Part shown: in pieces, positions 22,325 to 32,767 of the stretch
Layout of the letters: each line of letters opens with the position of its first letter
How positions within the stretch are numbered: position 1 is the stretch's first letter
Assembly (NCBI GenBank): GCA_038087015.1
Contig: JASBNA010000049.1
Coordinates: 248,001-312,000, forward strand
From: Cerrena zonata
Lineage: Eukaryota > Basidiomycota > Agaricomycetes > Polyporales > Cerrenaceae
DNA: 64,000 nucleotides
Reading direction: 5' to 3'
Program-made: the position numbers and the translations under genes
The notes under the pieces: model-generated
The model's input: only the letters and a program-made list of their open reading frames with translations
Database searches by the model: none
Told to the model about the DNA's origin: nothing

Positions 22325-23144
22325 TTCTTCAATGCTACTATTTTCCACTCCTACTTTATTTTTTGTTTCTCGAGATGTTTTATTTACTTTAATTAATTTT
22401 CAGTTACTTTTTTCCAATCTGATAAAATGACTGCTTTTTTTCTTTTTCTTACATTTAATGTATATTCTTACCTATATAATTGCCGTTATCTCATCTCGTG
22501 ACCCTGCCAATTGGGTGGCTTGTAACTAAACCTGTCGTGTACCAGTGTCTGAGACACTGGTAAACATCGGAACATCCTCTGCCCTGGACAAAGCAGAAAG
22601 AATCCGATGGAATATTCCGTTGGTTCACTGAAATTTCGTCTAACGTCCTCCCAGTGTTCGTTCCAGAGAATTCTGTCTCATCTTCTACAAATGCAAGGTG
22701 AACTAACCTTACAGCAATAGATTTGGGCACAACTAGCAAATATAACTTATTATAGCAAGTTAACTACTATTGTGAGACTATTCCTAATGACTGGTTATAT
22801 CATACCCACACGTTTCCACCTCCCGGTCACCACAGTGCCCACTCCATCACTGGCCATGTCTTCCTTGGTGGGCTGTAGTCAACGCAGACAAGCTAGTAAT
22901 TGCAGTAATGCTAGTAACTATAGCCATTGTAGGAAGGTGGTTTGATTAAAGTTGTAAGACATGGTGCGGCCACGCCCAGCATCAGTTTTTGTGTGTGTGG
23001 GGATCATTTATTTCTTGCTACTACTGAACCTACCCACACAGCATCCCCTAAAAATATATAAATTAGGCCAATTCCAGGGAAAATCTATAGATTGGAAAGT
23101 TTTTGGTTATAATAGTTATCTACTTACATACTTAGCAATAGACC
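22325..23144. other. Intergenic, STE20 to YKR070W-like gene
   Basis: 820 bases with no convincing coding region on either strand. It contains a perfect 23-base inverted repeat (22540-22562), T-runs just after STE20, and a GT-rich patch near 22990-23000. No tRNA B box was found. Confidence 0.6.
22540..22562. repeat. Perfect inverted repeat, 11-bp arms around one base
   Basis: TACCAGTGTCT, a central G, then AGACACTGGTA. The arms are fully complementary. It could be a dimeric-protein binding site or a cruciform/hairpin; it has no T-run of a terminator and no repeat-element context. Confidence 0.9.
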
Positions 23145-24782
23145 ATGAGTAACGAATCAGCTGTTGAAGATAAGAGTCCTCAATTTCAATCATATTTGAA
23201 TAATGATGGGATTGATGAATTAACGCCAATGACCAGAAAACATCGTGTTTCTTCGTTATCGCTTTCTGATTTGAATCAGTGGCAAAATGGGTTAACCAAG
23301 TTATCATCTTCTACTTCATTGAATAAACAAAAACTGGGATCCAACTTGAATTTGAAAAAAGTTGATTCCTTAGCAAAATTATCTAGAAATTCTTCTATTA
23401 TTAGAAGAAAGAAGAAGACGGTTATTGACCATAAGAGAGTTGCTTCTTATGCTTTTTGTTTTGATATCGATGGGGTGATATTACGTGGTCCAAACGTTAT
23501 TCCGGAAGCAATCGAAGCCATGAAGCTATTGAATGGTGAAAATAAGTATAATATCACTGTTCCTTCGATTTTTGTTACTAACGGTGGGGGGAAACCCGAA
23601 TCGGCTCGTTCCAAGTTATTGTCTGAACAATTGAATACCACCATTACTCCAGAACAAATCATTCAAGGTCATACTCCCATGAAGGATCTCGTGGGGGTTT
23701 ATAAGAATGTTTTGGTTGTTGGTGGGGTTGGTAATGTTTGCCGTAATGTTGCTGAATCTTATGGTTTCCAAAATGTTTATACTCCCTTGGACGTCATGAA
23801 GTGGAACCCTGCCGTTTCTCCATATCATGATTTAACTGAAGAGGAAGAAACCTGTACTAAAGACGTTGATTTCTCCAAGATTTCTATTGATGCCGTTTTA
23901 GTCTTTGCCGATCTGAGAAATTGGGCTGCTGATCAACAAATCATCTTGGAATTGTTATTATCTAAAGAATGGGGTTATGGGTACTGTTTCTGAATCTTTT
24001 GATGAAGGTCCTCAAATCTATTTTGCCCACTCTGATTTTATTTGGGCAACTAATTATAAATTATCAAGATATGGTATGGGTGCTTTACAAGTTTCTATTG
24101 CCGCTTTATATAGAGAGCACACTGGTAAAGAATTAAAGGTTAACCGTTTTGGTAAACCTCAACAAGGTACTTTTAAATTTGCTAATAAAGTTTTAACCAA
24201 ATGGAGACAAGGGGTTCTTGATGAACATTTGAAAAAATTATCAATTAATGATCCAAACGCTTCTCAAGCTGATATCTTGATTAATGACGAAGGTGAGGAA
24301 ATTATTAATCAAGCTAAATTAGAATCGGGTGACTATGAATCCGAAGAAGAAGAAGATGCTGGTGATGCTGTTGGTAAAGTTGGGGAATTAACCAAAAAGG
24401 AACAAATCACTTTACAGTTACCTCCTGCTTCTACCGTTTACTTCGTTGGTGATACTCCAGAGTCGGATATTCCGTTTTGCCAATTCACATGACGATTCTT
24501 GGTTTTCCATCTTGGTTAAAACCTGGGGTTTACCAAGCTGGTACCGAACCAAAATACAAACCAAAACACTTGTGTGACAACGTTTTGCAAGCAGTTGAGT
24601 TTGCCATTGAACGTGAACACGAAAAAGAATTGCAAGAATGGAATGAAACCGCGGAAGATGATGACAAAGGCTCTAAAGTTAACTTTGCCGATTTTGTTAT
24701 GACTCCAAGTGAAAAACAACAAGAAAAGAAGGAAACTAAGAACGTCGAAGATCACGAAGCAGTGGAAGTCCAGTCTTGTTGA
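23145..24782 (+). CDS. HAD-superfamily hydrolase, YKR070W/CECR5-like, broken by three indels
   Basis: Homolog of S. cerevisiae YKR070W (mitochondrial, unknown substrate) and human HDHD5/CECR5. HAD motif I is FDIDGVILRG (about residues 103-112), motif II is IFVTNGGGKPESAR, and the C-terminal motif is VGDTPESDI followed by RFANSHDDSW. Family-typical segments FAHSDFIWATNYKLSRYGMGAL and LVKTGVYQAG are present. The N-terminal 95 residues are Ser/Lys-rich and absent from the S. cerevisiae protein. Breaks lie at about 23975, 24472 (extra C in ATTCCGTTT) and 24524 (extra T in ACCTGGGG); each moves the frame by +1. The CTG at 23913 sits where relatives have Ser (D-S-R-x-W), supporting CUG=Ser. All motif I acidic residues are intact, so an active phosphatase-like fold is likely. 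Confidence 0.85.
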
Positions 24783-24990
24783 ATGAGCAAATTGATAAAA
24801 TCAAGAATGTGGAGGTTGATAAAAAAAATTAAACATTTAGTAACTTAATAGAGATATAAATACATATAAAACTTTCTAGTGTGGAACATTTTCCTTGTAG
24901 GAACGCCCAAACACCAGATCATTAGATAAAACATCAACAAAAAAAAAATGAAACATAAACAACAAAGTCTCTTTACTTAACAAGCACACC

Positions 24991-26028
24991 ATGGCATACC
25001 AGAGTAAACTAGAAGAGCTCAATAATGACTTACTGATCCTGCTGGCGCGGTCGGTCTTTGAGAGCAGTCCAGTAGCCACGCTTGATGTGTCTGCTGATAA
25101 AAGCGGCAGAGTGAGCTCCACCAACCCAAAGAATATTGATGAAGAAACCAGATACTATAAACAATATTTGAATAAACTTAAGTTTATCTATCTTGAACAG
25201 GAAACCAGAGATAAATTCTTACGCCAGCTATTACTTGATGAAAATGATTTCACCAATCCAATAGACCAGACCAAGAACTTGATCGAACAAAATGAATCAT
25301 CAAAAGCACAATTGAAATCTTTGAAAAATAACGTGTATACCGACGTCGACAAATTATACGCTCTATCACTGGAAGTGGTGGATATAAACAGTCAATATCA
25401 AACCAGACTCGATGAAGTTAACAACTTCATCAAGGAAACCGAGTCGATGAATGAACAAGTTGATAATCTCGTGAAAGAAATCGAAAGTAACGAAGATCAC
25501 GCGGTTTTATTGAATGTTCCTAAAGCCATCGACTTCCAAATAACAGACATGAACGAAATCATCGACTTGGGCCGTGAACAGTTATCAGAAACCGTGAAGA
25601 ATTGGGAAGTTCTACAAAATGAACTTCAACAAAAATTCAGCTTGCACCAAGAGAAACTCGAATCAATCCAATCTCTACAGAGGTCTCTAGTCAATTTGGA
25701 ACACAAGAAAACGGATCAGTCGCAAAATGGTACCAACCCCGCCGATGAAACCAATGAATTGCAACTCAACGGTCAATTCATTAAACAGCTTAACCATCTA
25801 TTGAGGTTCTTCATTGACCAAGGCGACCAAATCGATATAATCAAAGCTGGTGACAACTACCAAATGACTTTGGCTTCCAGCAACAAAGTAGTTGTCTCAC
25901 CTGACCTAAGTGTTGTTAAAGTGATGAATGCTTCTGACTCAAGCCTGCAATTGGTCAAAGAAGTAAACCTAGCCGAAAATGATTCATTACGATTGTTAAA
26001 ACTATCTCAATTGTTACAAGTCTTATGA
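24991..26028 (+). CDS. KRE28: Kre28-like kinetochore protein (Spc105-complex partner)
   Basis: 345 residues, mostly coiled coil (heptads in about residues 85-230), with a conserved-looking block YKQYLNKLKFIYLEQETRDKF. It resembles Kre28 (LMELLKLTYLEQETLDYFF in S. cerevisiae as I recall it), the Zwint-like partner of Spc105/KNL1 in the KNL1 subcomplex that ties the spindle checkpoint to the kinetochore. The C-terminal 80 residues look like a small α/β domain, as in Kre28, and the length is similar (385 in S. cerevisiae). The identification rests on one motif and architecture, so another coiled-coil protein cannot be excluded. The ATG follows the YKR070W-like gene by about 200 bases on the same strand. 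Confidence 0.55.
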   Translation: MAYQSKLEELNNDLLILLARSVFESSPVATLDVSADKSGRVSSTNPKNIDEETRYYKQYLNKLKFIYLEQETRDKFLRQLLLDENDFTNPIDQTKNLIEQNESSKAQLKSLKNNVYTDVDKLYALSLEVVDINSQYQTRLDEVNNFIKETESMNEQVDNLVKEIESNEDHAVLLNVPKAIDFQITDMNEIIDLGREQLSETVKNWEVLQNELQQKFSLHQEKLESIQSLQRSLVNLEHKKTDQSQNGTNPADETNELQLNGQFIKQLNHLLRFFIDQGDQIDIIKAGDNYQMTLASSNKVVVSPDLSVVKVMNASDSSLQLVKEVNLAENDSLRLLKLSQLLQVL

Positions 26029-26594
26029 AATGATTCCTCATATCCCATTGCAACCTCGCTCATCATGAATTCACTTCTCTAATGTATTATACTTTTTTGC
26101 ATCAAATTCTGATTTTTTCCTTTCTTTTCTTCTGTAAATGCTTTTCTTTCTTGCAATAATTGTAGAGTAGACACCAACTACTCCGCCCCAGGCATCGACA
26201 CAGTCGACTACAAAGCGTTGTCAATAGGCTGTTGTTGGGTGGGTGTTTCTTGAGCCTTGACTAATTTTTCAGTTTATAAACTCGGGTTTATCACCGTGGG
26301 TTTTACCTTTTTTCTGCTATCAAAAAAAAAAAATAAATAAAATAAAAAAAAAAACAGAATTCTCACGCCTAGCAGCACATAAGGATAAATTTATTAGTTT
26401 ATTGGGGTATCTTTCATCTTAGGTTAAACTACTCGATAACCAATTTTGCAACATTACATGAACCAGACTTGAACGCAGCAGATAAGTTTTACGTTTGACA
26501 GTGAATTTGTTGCTGTTTAATTGCAAAATAGCATTTACCCTTCAATTGCTGCCCTAAAACAATCCGAAGCTGCCCGCTTGCAATTATTATCGAC
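26029..26594. other. Intergenic, KRE28-like to TRE-like gene
   Basis: 566 bases, no gene visible. A-rich runs (about 26320-26355) lie in the promoter of the next gene; the T/C-rich stretch after 26080 is typical of a yeast 3' end. Confidence 0.6.
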
Positions 26595-29333
26595 ATGTCA
26601 CGCCAAACCCAATCTAGAAAGCTGGAAAGCTTTAAGAACAGAAGACGAAGTGCTTCCTCTCCAGTACAGGCTAGCTTGAATCGTTTTTCTAGTCAGAATT
26701 TTGCTGGAACAAGCGCCAATTTGAGTCGCCAGAGCGATAGTGATGAGGTTTCGCCTTTATTAAGTGATCGGTTTTTAAGATCCCATCATGGGTCAATTAC
26801 CCAGCCACATCATTTGAATGATATAAGGCTAGATAGAAATCATGACGAACTTTTTGATGGCGGTGAAAATGAAGAAGAAACACAATCAAAGTATGATTTA
26901 GTTTCTTACTTTTCAATAAGTCCCAACTTTTCAAGAAGCCGATTCTGGTGGTTTGTATCTCTAGGCTTTTTGGCTATCCTCACTCTACATCTATCGTTTT
27001 TACCAAGAACTTCTATGAGTCGGGATTTCAGAAGATGGCATGGTCTTCGTTTGACTAAAGCCGATATTAAACGGAGTTATCTCGTGTTTAGTGGTTTACA
27101 TAGTATAACTAATGGTAAGGACCGGGTTAACGAAGAACAAATATCTGACTGGCTAACTAATTTCACTGCTATTAACAATCAAAGCCCAACAAATTTGCTA
27201 ACAAATGATAATATCGACCTAATTTCCTTTGTCGAGGATAACTTTAATAAGTTTGGCGTGGAAGCACAAGCATTTAGTTACGATGTCCCCCATCTTCAAA
27301 AACCTTTGGGCTCGTCTTTGAGTCTTTTGAATAGCGCTGATCAATCGGTTTTATATAATGCTAAGCTTTTCGAACATAAATCTTCAACTCCCGCCTATAA
27401 TGTGTTTGGTTTCAATGGAAGTGTCACTGGAAATTATGTTTTTGTTAACGAAGCAACTACGAAAGATTTCCAATTACTTTTGAAAAATAGAATCAATCCC
27501 GCTTCGAAGCTTGTCATTGCGAAGACTTCCAAGATCTTGTCCGTGGCGGAACAAGTTCAAATTTCTCAAGAGTATGGCGCTTCAGGCTTTATTGTTTACC
27601 AAGATATCTCCTCTTACAATAAACAAGAATTAAAATCTTTGCAATCAGCTTTATCGAGATATTCAGTGGCTTTTCAACCCATAAGTCATGCTAATAATCT
27701 TACCCTTCCCAAAATTCCATCTATCCCTATTTCTTATAAAGCCATTAAGCCAGTATTGGATTCGCTTAGTCCATCTTCGAGCAAAGACTTTGAAAATTGG
27801 GATTATTACCCAGTGACTGAAGACTCTACCCTTGAACTTAACTTGAATACTATATTTTCTAAAGAAAAGCCTAGAAAAATCACCAATATTGTTGGTTCCA
27901 TAAAAGGAGTTTTAAATGATGGTGATGTTGTAATAGGTGCTTCCAGAGATAGTATGACTTCCTCTGACCCTTTGAGTAATCATGCAATTTTATTTGAAAT
28001 AATGAGAGGCTTTCAAAAATTAGTGCAGTTGGGTTGGAAACCTCTTAGAAATATACGTTTCATTTCTTGGGATGGATCTCATAGTGGACTCTTGGGTTCA
28101 CAATTGAGTTCCAACGACACTGATGTCTTTAGTACGAGGAAGCCAATACTTTGTTATGTCAATATAGATGATGCTGCTGTCACTGGAAGTAAACTTAAAG
28201 TTGATTCGAATCCTTTGTTCAATGAGTTATTGGTAAAAACAGCTAAGTACATACCATTTCCTAAATTTTCCACTCATTATAAAACTTTACCCAAAGATGA
28301 TTTAGACGGTAATGACGACGATGATGATGACAAAGAAAAATATTCCACATTACATAACTACTGGTGGAAACAAGATAAACTATTTATTAATAATAAACTT
28401 GGATATCAACTTAGAGAATCTGATGCCATAGTGTTTCAGAACCATATGAGTGCACCCATAATCAATATCAAGTTCCAAAATGATCCTAAACGTGATTCAT
28501 CAGCCTATCTTCCCAACTCGAATTATTATTCTTATGACTGGCTAACAAAGCAGGAAATTGATGATGATATGTTGTTGCATGGACTGTTGGTGAGATACAT
28601 TGGATTAATGATAATTTCTTTAAGTGAACATGAAATTGTCGATATCAAGTCACATAGCTATTTTGATACTATAAATCAATACTTCAAGAGCCTTCTATTG
28701 GACCACAACGAAACATTTTCAAAATGGAGTGAAAAGAACGTCTCTACTTATTTAATAAATAAGTATAGTATTTATAACGATATTAGAGATCAGGATGAAT
28801 TCGATGAAAGTAATCCGATTAAATTCAATGATGTCATTCATGCTTTTCAAATACTTTTGAATGACTTATTTGATCAATCAAAGGTTTTTGATGATTACTT
28901 ATCCTCTGTACAAGACTCCTTGATTGAGGATTACGCTTGGTATAAATATTTGAAGAAAGTTCATATTTACGCCAAATTCAAAGTAGCAAACTATAAAATT
29001 CTCCATTTTGAAAAGGAATTCTTACTTAAGTCGAAAGATTATACTTACTTGTTTGGTGACGCTGCCAAAGGCAGTGGTGATCAAGTAGATCCAATCAAAT
29101 CCAATACCCTTCCTTTATTTGATAAACCTGAAGAACTTTGGTTTAATCATATTTTCTATGGGTTACCAGAATTTACTCCTGACAAGGACCTGGCATATCT
29201 TGCCAGCCGTGGTCAGCTCAGCGTTTTCCCGTATCTACAACAAGCTATTTTGAAGCCTGACTATGAACAGACAGTCAAATGGTTGGTTGTTACTTATGAT
29301 AAATTGAAGAATCTTCACCGTAAGATTGCATGA
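26595..29333 (+). CDS. TRE1: Transferrin-receptor-like membrane protein (Tre1/Tre2 family)
   Basis: A 912-residue type II membrane protein: cytoplasmic Ser/Arg-rich N-terminus (about 1-115), one transmembrane helix (WWFVSLGFLAILTLHLSFL, about 117-136), then lumenal protease-associated, M28-peptidase-like and dimerisation domains as in the transferrin receptor and glutamate carboxypeptidase II. Peptidase-like landmarks are VVIGASRDSM and NIRFISWDGSHSGLLGS. These sit where active peptidases have GNHRD and W-D-AEE-GLLGS, so zinc ligands appear lost and the protein is probably catalytically dead, as Tre1/Tre2 are. Tre1/Tre2 help Bsd2 and Rsp5 degrade metal transporters in the vacuole. The similar Vps70 is an alternative. 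The frame is intact. The insert near residue 575 is Asp-rich. Confidence 0.75.
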   Translation: MSRQTQSRKLESFKNRRRSASSPVQASLNRFSSQNFAGTSANLSRQSDSDEVSPLLSDRFLRSHHGSITQPHHLNDIRLDRNHDELFDGGENEEETQSKYDLVSYFSISPNFSRSRFWWFVSLGFLAILTLHLSFLPRTSMSRDFRRWHGLRLTKADIKRSYLVFSGLHSITNGKDRVNEEQISDWLTNFTAINNQSPTNLLTNDNIDLISFVEDNFNKFGVEAQAFSYDVPHLQKPLGSSLSLLNSADQSVLYNAKLFEHKSSTPAYNVFGFNGSVTGNYVFVNEATTKDFQLLLKNRINPASKLVIAKTSKILSVAEQVQISQEYGASGFIVYQDISSYNKQELKSLQSALSRYSVAFQPISHANNLTLPKIPSIPISYKAIKPVLDSLSPSSSKDFENWDYYPVTEDSTLELNLNTIFSKEKPRKITNIVGSIKGVLNDGDVVIGASRDSMTSSDPLSNHAILFEIMRGFQKLVQLGWKPLRNIRFISWDGSHSGLLGSQLSSNDTDVFSTRKPILCYVNIDDAAVTGSKLKVDSNPLFNELLVKTAKYIPFPKFSTHYKTLPKDDLDGNDDDDDDKEKYSTLHNYWWKQDKLFINNKLGYQLRESDAIVFQNHMSAPIINIKFQNDPKRDSSAYLPNSNYYSYDWLTKQEIDDDMLLHGLLVRYIGLMIISLSEHEIVDIKSHSYFDTINQYFKSLLLDHNETFSKWSEKNVSTYLINKYSIYNDIRDQDEFDESNPIKFNDVIHAFQILLNDLFDQSKVFDDYLSSVQDSLIEDYAWYKYLKKVHIYAKFKVANYKILHFEKEFLLKSKDYTYLFGDAAKGSGDQVDPIKSNTLPLFDKPEELWFNHIFYGLPEFTPDKDLAYLASRGQLSVFPYLQQAILKPDYEQTVKWLVVTYDKLKNLHRKIA

Positions 29334-29473
29334 AAATGTTTACCTTCCTCTATTTAACTGAAATTTATACCCTTTATATTTATATACCCTGACCATAGGC
29401 TTGATTTGTTTTATTCAACTAGTGTAGTAAGATCCTATCTAGAGGGGGTGTATGTTTTCGCAATAATTCAAAA

Positions 29474-31381
29474 ATGATGGATCATTTTTTACACCCATTT
29501 TCAGAAGAATGCCACTTCTACTTCAAGGCTAACCCAAAGGTTCCAACATATTCGCGTAATATGTCTGCTCTATCTCCATACGTTCCAGGTCAACTTTCCA
29601 TGATTAATAACCCTGAGAATCATGGTCTCAGCACAGTATGGTTATTGGCAACCTTAGGCTCTAAATCGCATAAGAAACTACTCAGACGTGATTTAACTTT
29701 CATTTCAATTCCCAAAACTTGTAATGTTGTATCTGATTCAAAGACTTGTTTGACTCTTAGAACCACATCTAACTTGATGTATGGTATCTCCTTGCTTTAT
29801 AAACAGCAAATTGACTGCTTGTTTGGTGATGTTACCACGATCAATAGCCGCCTACAAAGAAGCATACGTACCAGCGATATGACCTACAACAGACGATTGA
29901 AGGCGTTTAATGGAAAGGGTGGAAGTTCAATATTCTCACTGGTTGATGCTGGGGACGGTTTGCAGCAAATATTGTCTGATGACAAGGGGTTTCTTATCGA
30001 AGAAGAATTTGCACTTGGATTTGATGATTTGGAACTTTTGCATAAGCGAAATGATGTCAAATATCAAAGAATGGTAGAGTTGCAAGTGATTGATAAGAGG
30101 AACAATCAAACACTAGATCATGTTTCGACATTCATGGATTCTGAAACCCGGCAAATGACCCAAAATTACGATCCAACTGCAGACTTGGATAACTTCTTTG
30201 GTATTGGTAGTGAAAACAGTTTTGATTCGATCGGTTATCCAGAGAATGCTCAAGAATTGGATTTTGACATCAGTGACGACAATCGTAGGGCTGAAGCGAA
30301 AAATGCTGCTGATGATGATGATGATAATATCGAATTAGACTTCACCTTGGCAGATCTTGAAGATGTTAATCCTGACATTTTAGATTTTGCCGAAGGTCCC
30401 CTTCTTGAAGACCCTCATTTCACCACCACTGACTTAGATCATTTTAGTATAAACAACGTTGAACCCAAAGGTAAAAACTTCGTCCAGCAATCCTTCAAAA
30501 GAAGGAGAATTGAATACGACGAAGTGATTCGATTCAGTTCTGGGGAAATGAAGGGTTTTTCTCAGCATTATGAAGAGGAAATGACACAGTTAAAGCAAAT
30601 GAAGAAGAAAGTCAGCGATTTGAAAGAACTAATCACTGAGCAGAGTGCATTTAATCCGCCATTCCTCAATCTCATTTACCGGAATATATTTGGATATCAG
30701 GCTACTAAGGGAATTCCGGAAAATAGATTACCCTATAGGAGATTTGGTTTCCATGAGAAAGGGGAAAAAAATAAGTTGATTGATAATGACGAACCGGTTG
30801 AGTTTGGTAGAAACCAAGCAGCTAGAGAGAATTATATTGAAGAGAGAATTAGGCAAAGCTCACCGATTGAAGAATTACTAGAAGACGAAATACGTGGTGC
30901 GGATATAGCTGTTGATTTAGATCCAGTGCAAGCAAATGATTTCGTTCATGAAGGAGATAATCTGTATCGATTTGAGGAAGAAAGCATTGATTATACCCCG
31001 GGCGCAAATCATCACCTAACCCAAAAGGTTGAGGTTGGTGAATTGAACAAAGGATTGACTAATTTCGTGCAGTACATGATCAAACGGAGTGAGGAATTTG
31101 CAACTATGATCAGCGAAGAAGAAATTCTGAACAAAAGGCTCAAGTTACCCAGAGTCATTCAAGATAATTTTTTGGAGAATGATGAGGGTAACTATCATAA
31201 AATCAGAATGAGTGATCTCATACCTGCGAAATCAGTTCATGTCAATCGGGGTAAAGCAAGTTTAGCATTTGTATCGGTGTTGGAATTGGCTACTAGGGAC
31301 TTTATGGCAATTGAAACGGATCAGGAGGACCCAGTGAATTTATTAAAAGGTGACCATATTAGTTTGTGTTACCGTTATTAG
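29474..31381 (+). CDS. REC8: Rec8, meiotic cohesin kleisin subunit
   Basis: Kleisin that closes the Smc1-Smc3 ring in meiosis and is cleaved by separase. The N-terminal kleisin block reads GLSTVWLLATLGSK, then FISIPKTCNVV and LRTTSNLMYGISLLY, matching Rec8 (S. cerevisiae GLTTVWLLS, ISIPKTC, LRYISNLLYG, recalled). The C-terminus, AFVSVLELATRDFMAI, is the winged-helix Smc1-contact region. The 635-residue length is near Rec8 (680). The ISIPKTC block separates it from mitotic Mcd1. Possible separase sites include acidic/Arg pairs such as DDNRRAE. The start may be the ATG at 29474 or the internal Met about residue 30; the conserved block begins near residue 50. Only 140 bases separate it from the TRE-like stop. 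Confidence 0.85.
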   Translation: MMDHFLHPFSEECHFYFKANPKVPTYSRNMSALSPYVPGQLSMINNPENHGLSTVWLLATLGSKSHKKLLRRDLTFISIPKTCNVVSDSKTCLTLRTTSNLMYGISLLYKQQIDCLFGDVTTINSRLQRSIRTSDMTYNRRLKAFNGKGGSSIFSLVDAGDGLQQILSDDKGFLIEEEFALGFDDLELLHKRNDVKYQRMVELQVIDKRNNQTLDHVSTFMDSETRQMTQNYDPTADLDNFFGIGSENSFDSIGYPENAQELDFDISDDNRRAEAKNAADDDDDNIELDFTLADLEDVNPDILDFAEGPLLEDPHFTTTDLDHFSINNVEPKGKNFVQQSFKRRRIEYDEVIRFSSGEMKGFSQHYEEEMTQLKQMKKKVSDLKELITEQSAFNPPFLNLIYRNIFGYQATKGIPENRLPYRRFGFHEKGEKNKLIDNDEPVEFGRNQAARENYIEERIRQSSPIEELLEDEIRGADIAVDLDPVQANDFVHEGDNLYRFEEESIDYTPGANHHLTQKVEVGELNKGLTNFVQYMIKRSEEFATMISEEEILNKRLKLPRVIQDNFLENDEGNYHKIRMSDLIPAKSVHVNRGKASLAFVSVLELATRDFMAIETDQEDPVNLLKGDHISLCYRY

Positions 31382-31837
31382 AGGTTGCAATATTGGTTTT
31401 TGCCGTACCCTTTGTGTTATGAACCAAGGAAATGAAATTTACGACGCCTACCGGGGCCTCAACATGAATTGAGGACTGGGCTTAATACGAAGATGAATGC
31501 CGGGAGTGAGGGTAGCAGAGAATGCCGAAGGACAAACAAGTCAAAAACGAAAACAAGAAAAGAAAAGAAAAGAAAAGAAAGAAAAAAATAAAAAAAACGG
31601 GTCAGCCAGCAAATTCATCCATTGAGAAGAGCAAATGGAATTTCAGTCTACAATAAGCCTAATGTCAAACGAACTTCAATTAAAAAAGGTTAAAAATGAA
31701 AACAGGAAAAAATTATTAATGGGCAAATTAATTGAGAAAAGAAGTACATAATACAGATAGGAGAGAATGTATAATCAAAAGATCGCCAGGACTTATCGAA
31801 AGTCCGGGTACTAGTATAATATTTAGAAGCAGACGAC
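31382..31837. other. Convergent intergenic, REC8 / PIL1-LSP1
   Basis: 456 bases between converging genes. It contains a (GAAAA)n microsatellite (about 31555-31590) and A-rich sequence; no gene. Confidence 0.65.
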
Positions 31838-32767
31838 TTATTTTGCTTCGAGAACGCCATTTGCTTCATCGTGTTTAGCAAATTCTTCTTGAGCACCTTC
31901 CAATTCTTCTGGGTTTGGTTCTTCTTCATCGTATTCTGATTGATGTAAAGATAAAGTTGGTTTAACGGCGGCACCATCCAAGGTCCAACCGGCCAAAGCG
32001 TTTTCGGCATCAATGATAATTTGTTTAGAGGCATCGTAACCATCATAAGCAGGTCTAGTTTCACCAGGAGTGACAGCGGTATCATCTAATAATTCCAAAA
32101 GAGCTTTACCGTAACCAGCAATTAAAGCGTATTTTTCAGCCAATTCTCTAGTAGCATCAAATTGATAATTAAAGGCAGCTTTCAATTGTTCTCTAGTGAT
32201 ATTAGATAATTGAGCTTCGGCAACTAAGGATTCAGCTTCGGCTCTTACCAATTCTTGTTCCAAGACAGAAATTTTTGGAGATTGAGGGTCTTTATATTTC
32301 AAATGAGCAATTTCGTCGGTAATTTTTTGCTTACGATCTCTTGAAGGTTGAACAGAAGCTTCAATGTTTCTAATTGTTTTCAAAGTGATTCTGTATTGGT
32401 CATATTTGTCGATATATTGATCTTCCAATTCAGCAATTTCATAAATTAAAACCCCCAATTTATCGGTAACATCAGAAACATCATCATCATTTTCTTCCCC
32501 CCATAATGACAATTGTTTAGCAACATCACGACGTTCCCTGGCAGTTAACTCGATGGCTCTCATAACATTTTTTTCAATTTTAATATACTGAGCCAATTTT
32601 CTCAGTAACTCTGGTCCAGTGGCCCCAGCAAACCCTTTTCTAAATGAAGAAGCAATTCCTTTGGAACCGAAAAAACGATTCTTGGTTGAGGAAGTTGGTG
32701 GTGGTGGGGATTGCAATTGAGAAGCAGTTGGTGCTTTAGATGATCTCAATGAATAAGTTCTGTGCAT
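31838..32767 (-). CDS. LSP1: Eisosome core BAR-domain protein (Pil1/Lsp1)
   Basis: 309 residues. It carries the hallmark N-terminus MHRTYSLRSSKAPTASQLQS and the block GPELLRKLAQYIKIEKNVMR, then the Pil1-type BAR domain (about residues 40-270) with SLWGEENDDDVSDVTDKLG and YDASKQIIIDAE, and an acidic C-terminal tail. Pil1 and Lsp1 coat plasma-membrane furrows (eisosomes/MCC) and bind PI(4,5)P2 through the basic concave face; Pkh kinases phosphorylate Ser/Thr in the N-terminus and helices. I cannot tell Pil1 from Lsp1 by reading alone. Codon use is strongly biased to frequent codons, as expected for an abundant protein. The upstream gap carries the Rap1-like array. Confidence 0.95.
   Translation of the reverse strand: MHRTYSLRSSKAPTASQLQSPPPPTSSTKNRFFGSKGIASSFRKGFAGATGPELLRKLAQYIKIEKNVMRAIELTARERRDVAKQLSLWGEENDDDVSDVTDKLGVLIYEIAELEDQYIDKYDQYRITLKTIRNIEASVQPSRDRKQKITDEIAHLKYKDPQSPKISVLEQELVRAEAESLVAEAQLSNITREQLKAAFNYQFDATRELAEKYALIAGYGKALLELLDDTAVTPGETRPAYDGYDASKQIIIDAENALAGWTLDGAAVKPTLSLHQSEYDEEEPNPEELEGAQEEFAKHDEANGVLEAK

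Noticed and set aside
29474..31381. Mitotic cohesin Mcd1 instead of Rec8.
   Set aside because: The N-terminal order with FISIPKTC and LRTTSNLMYG matches the Rec8 branch better.
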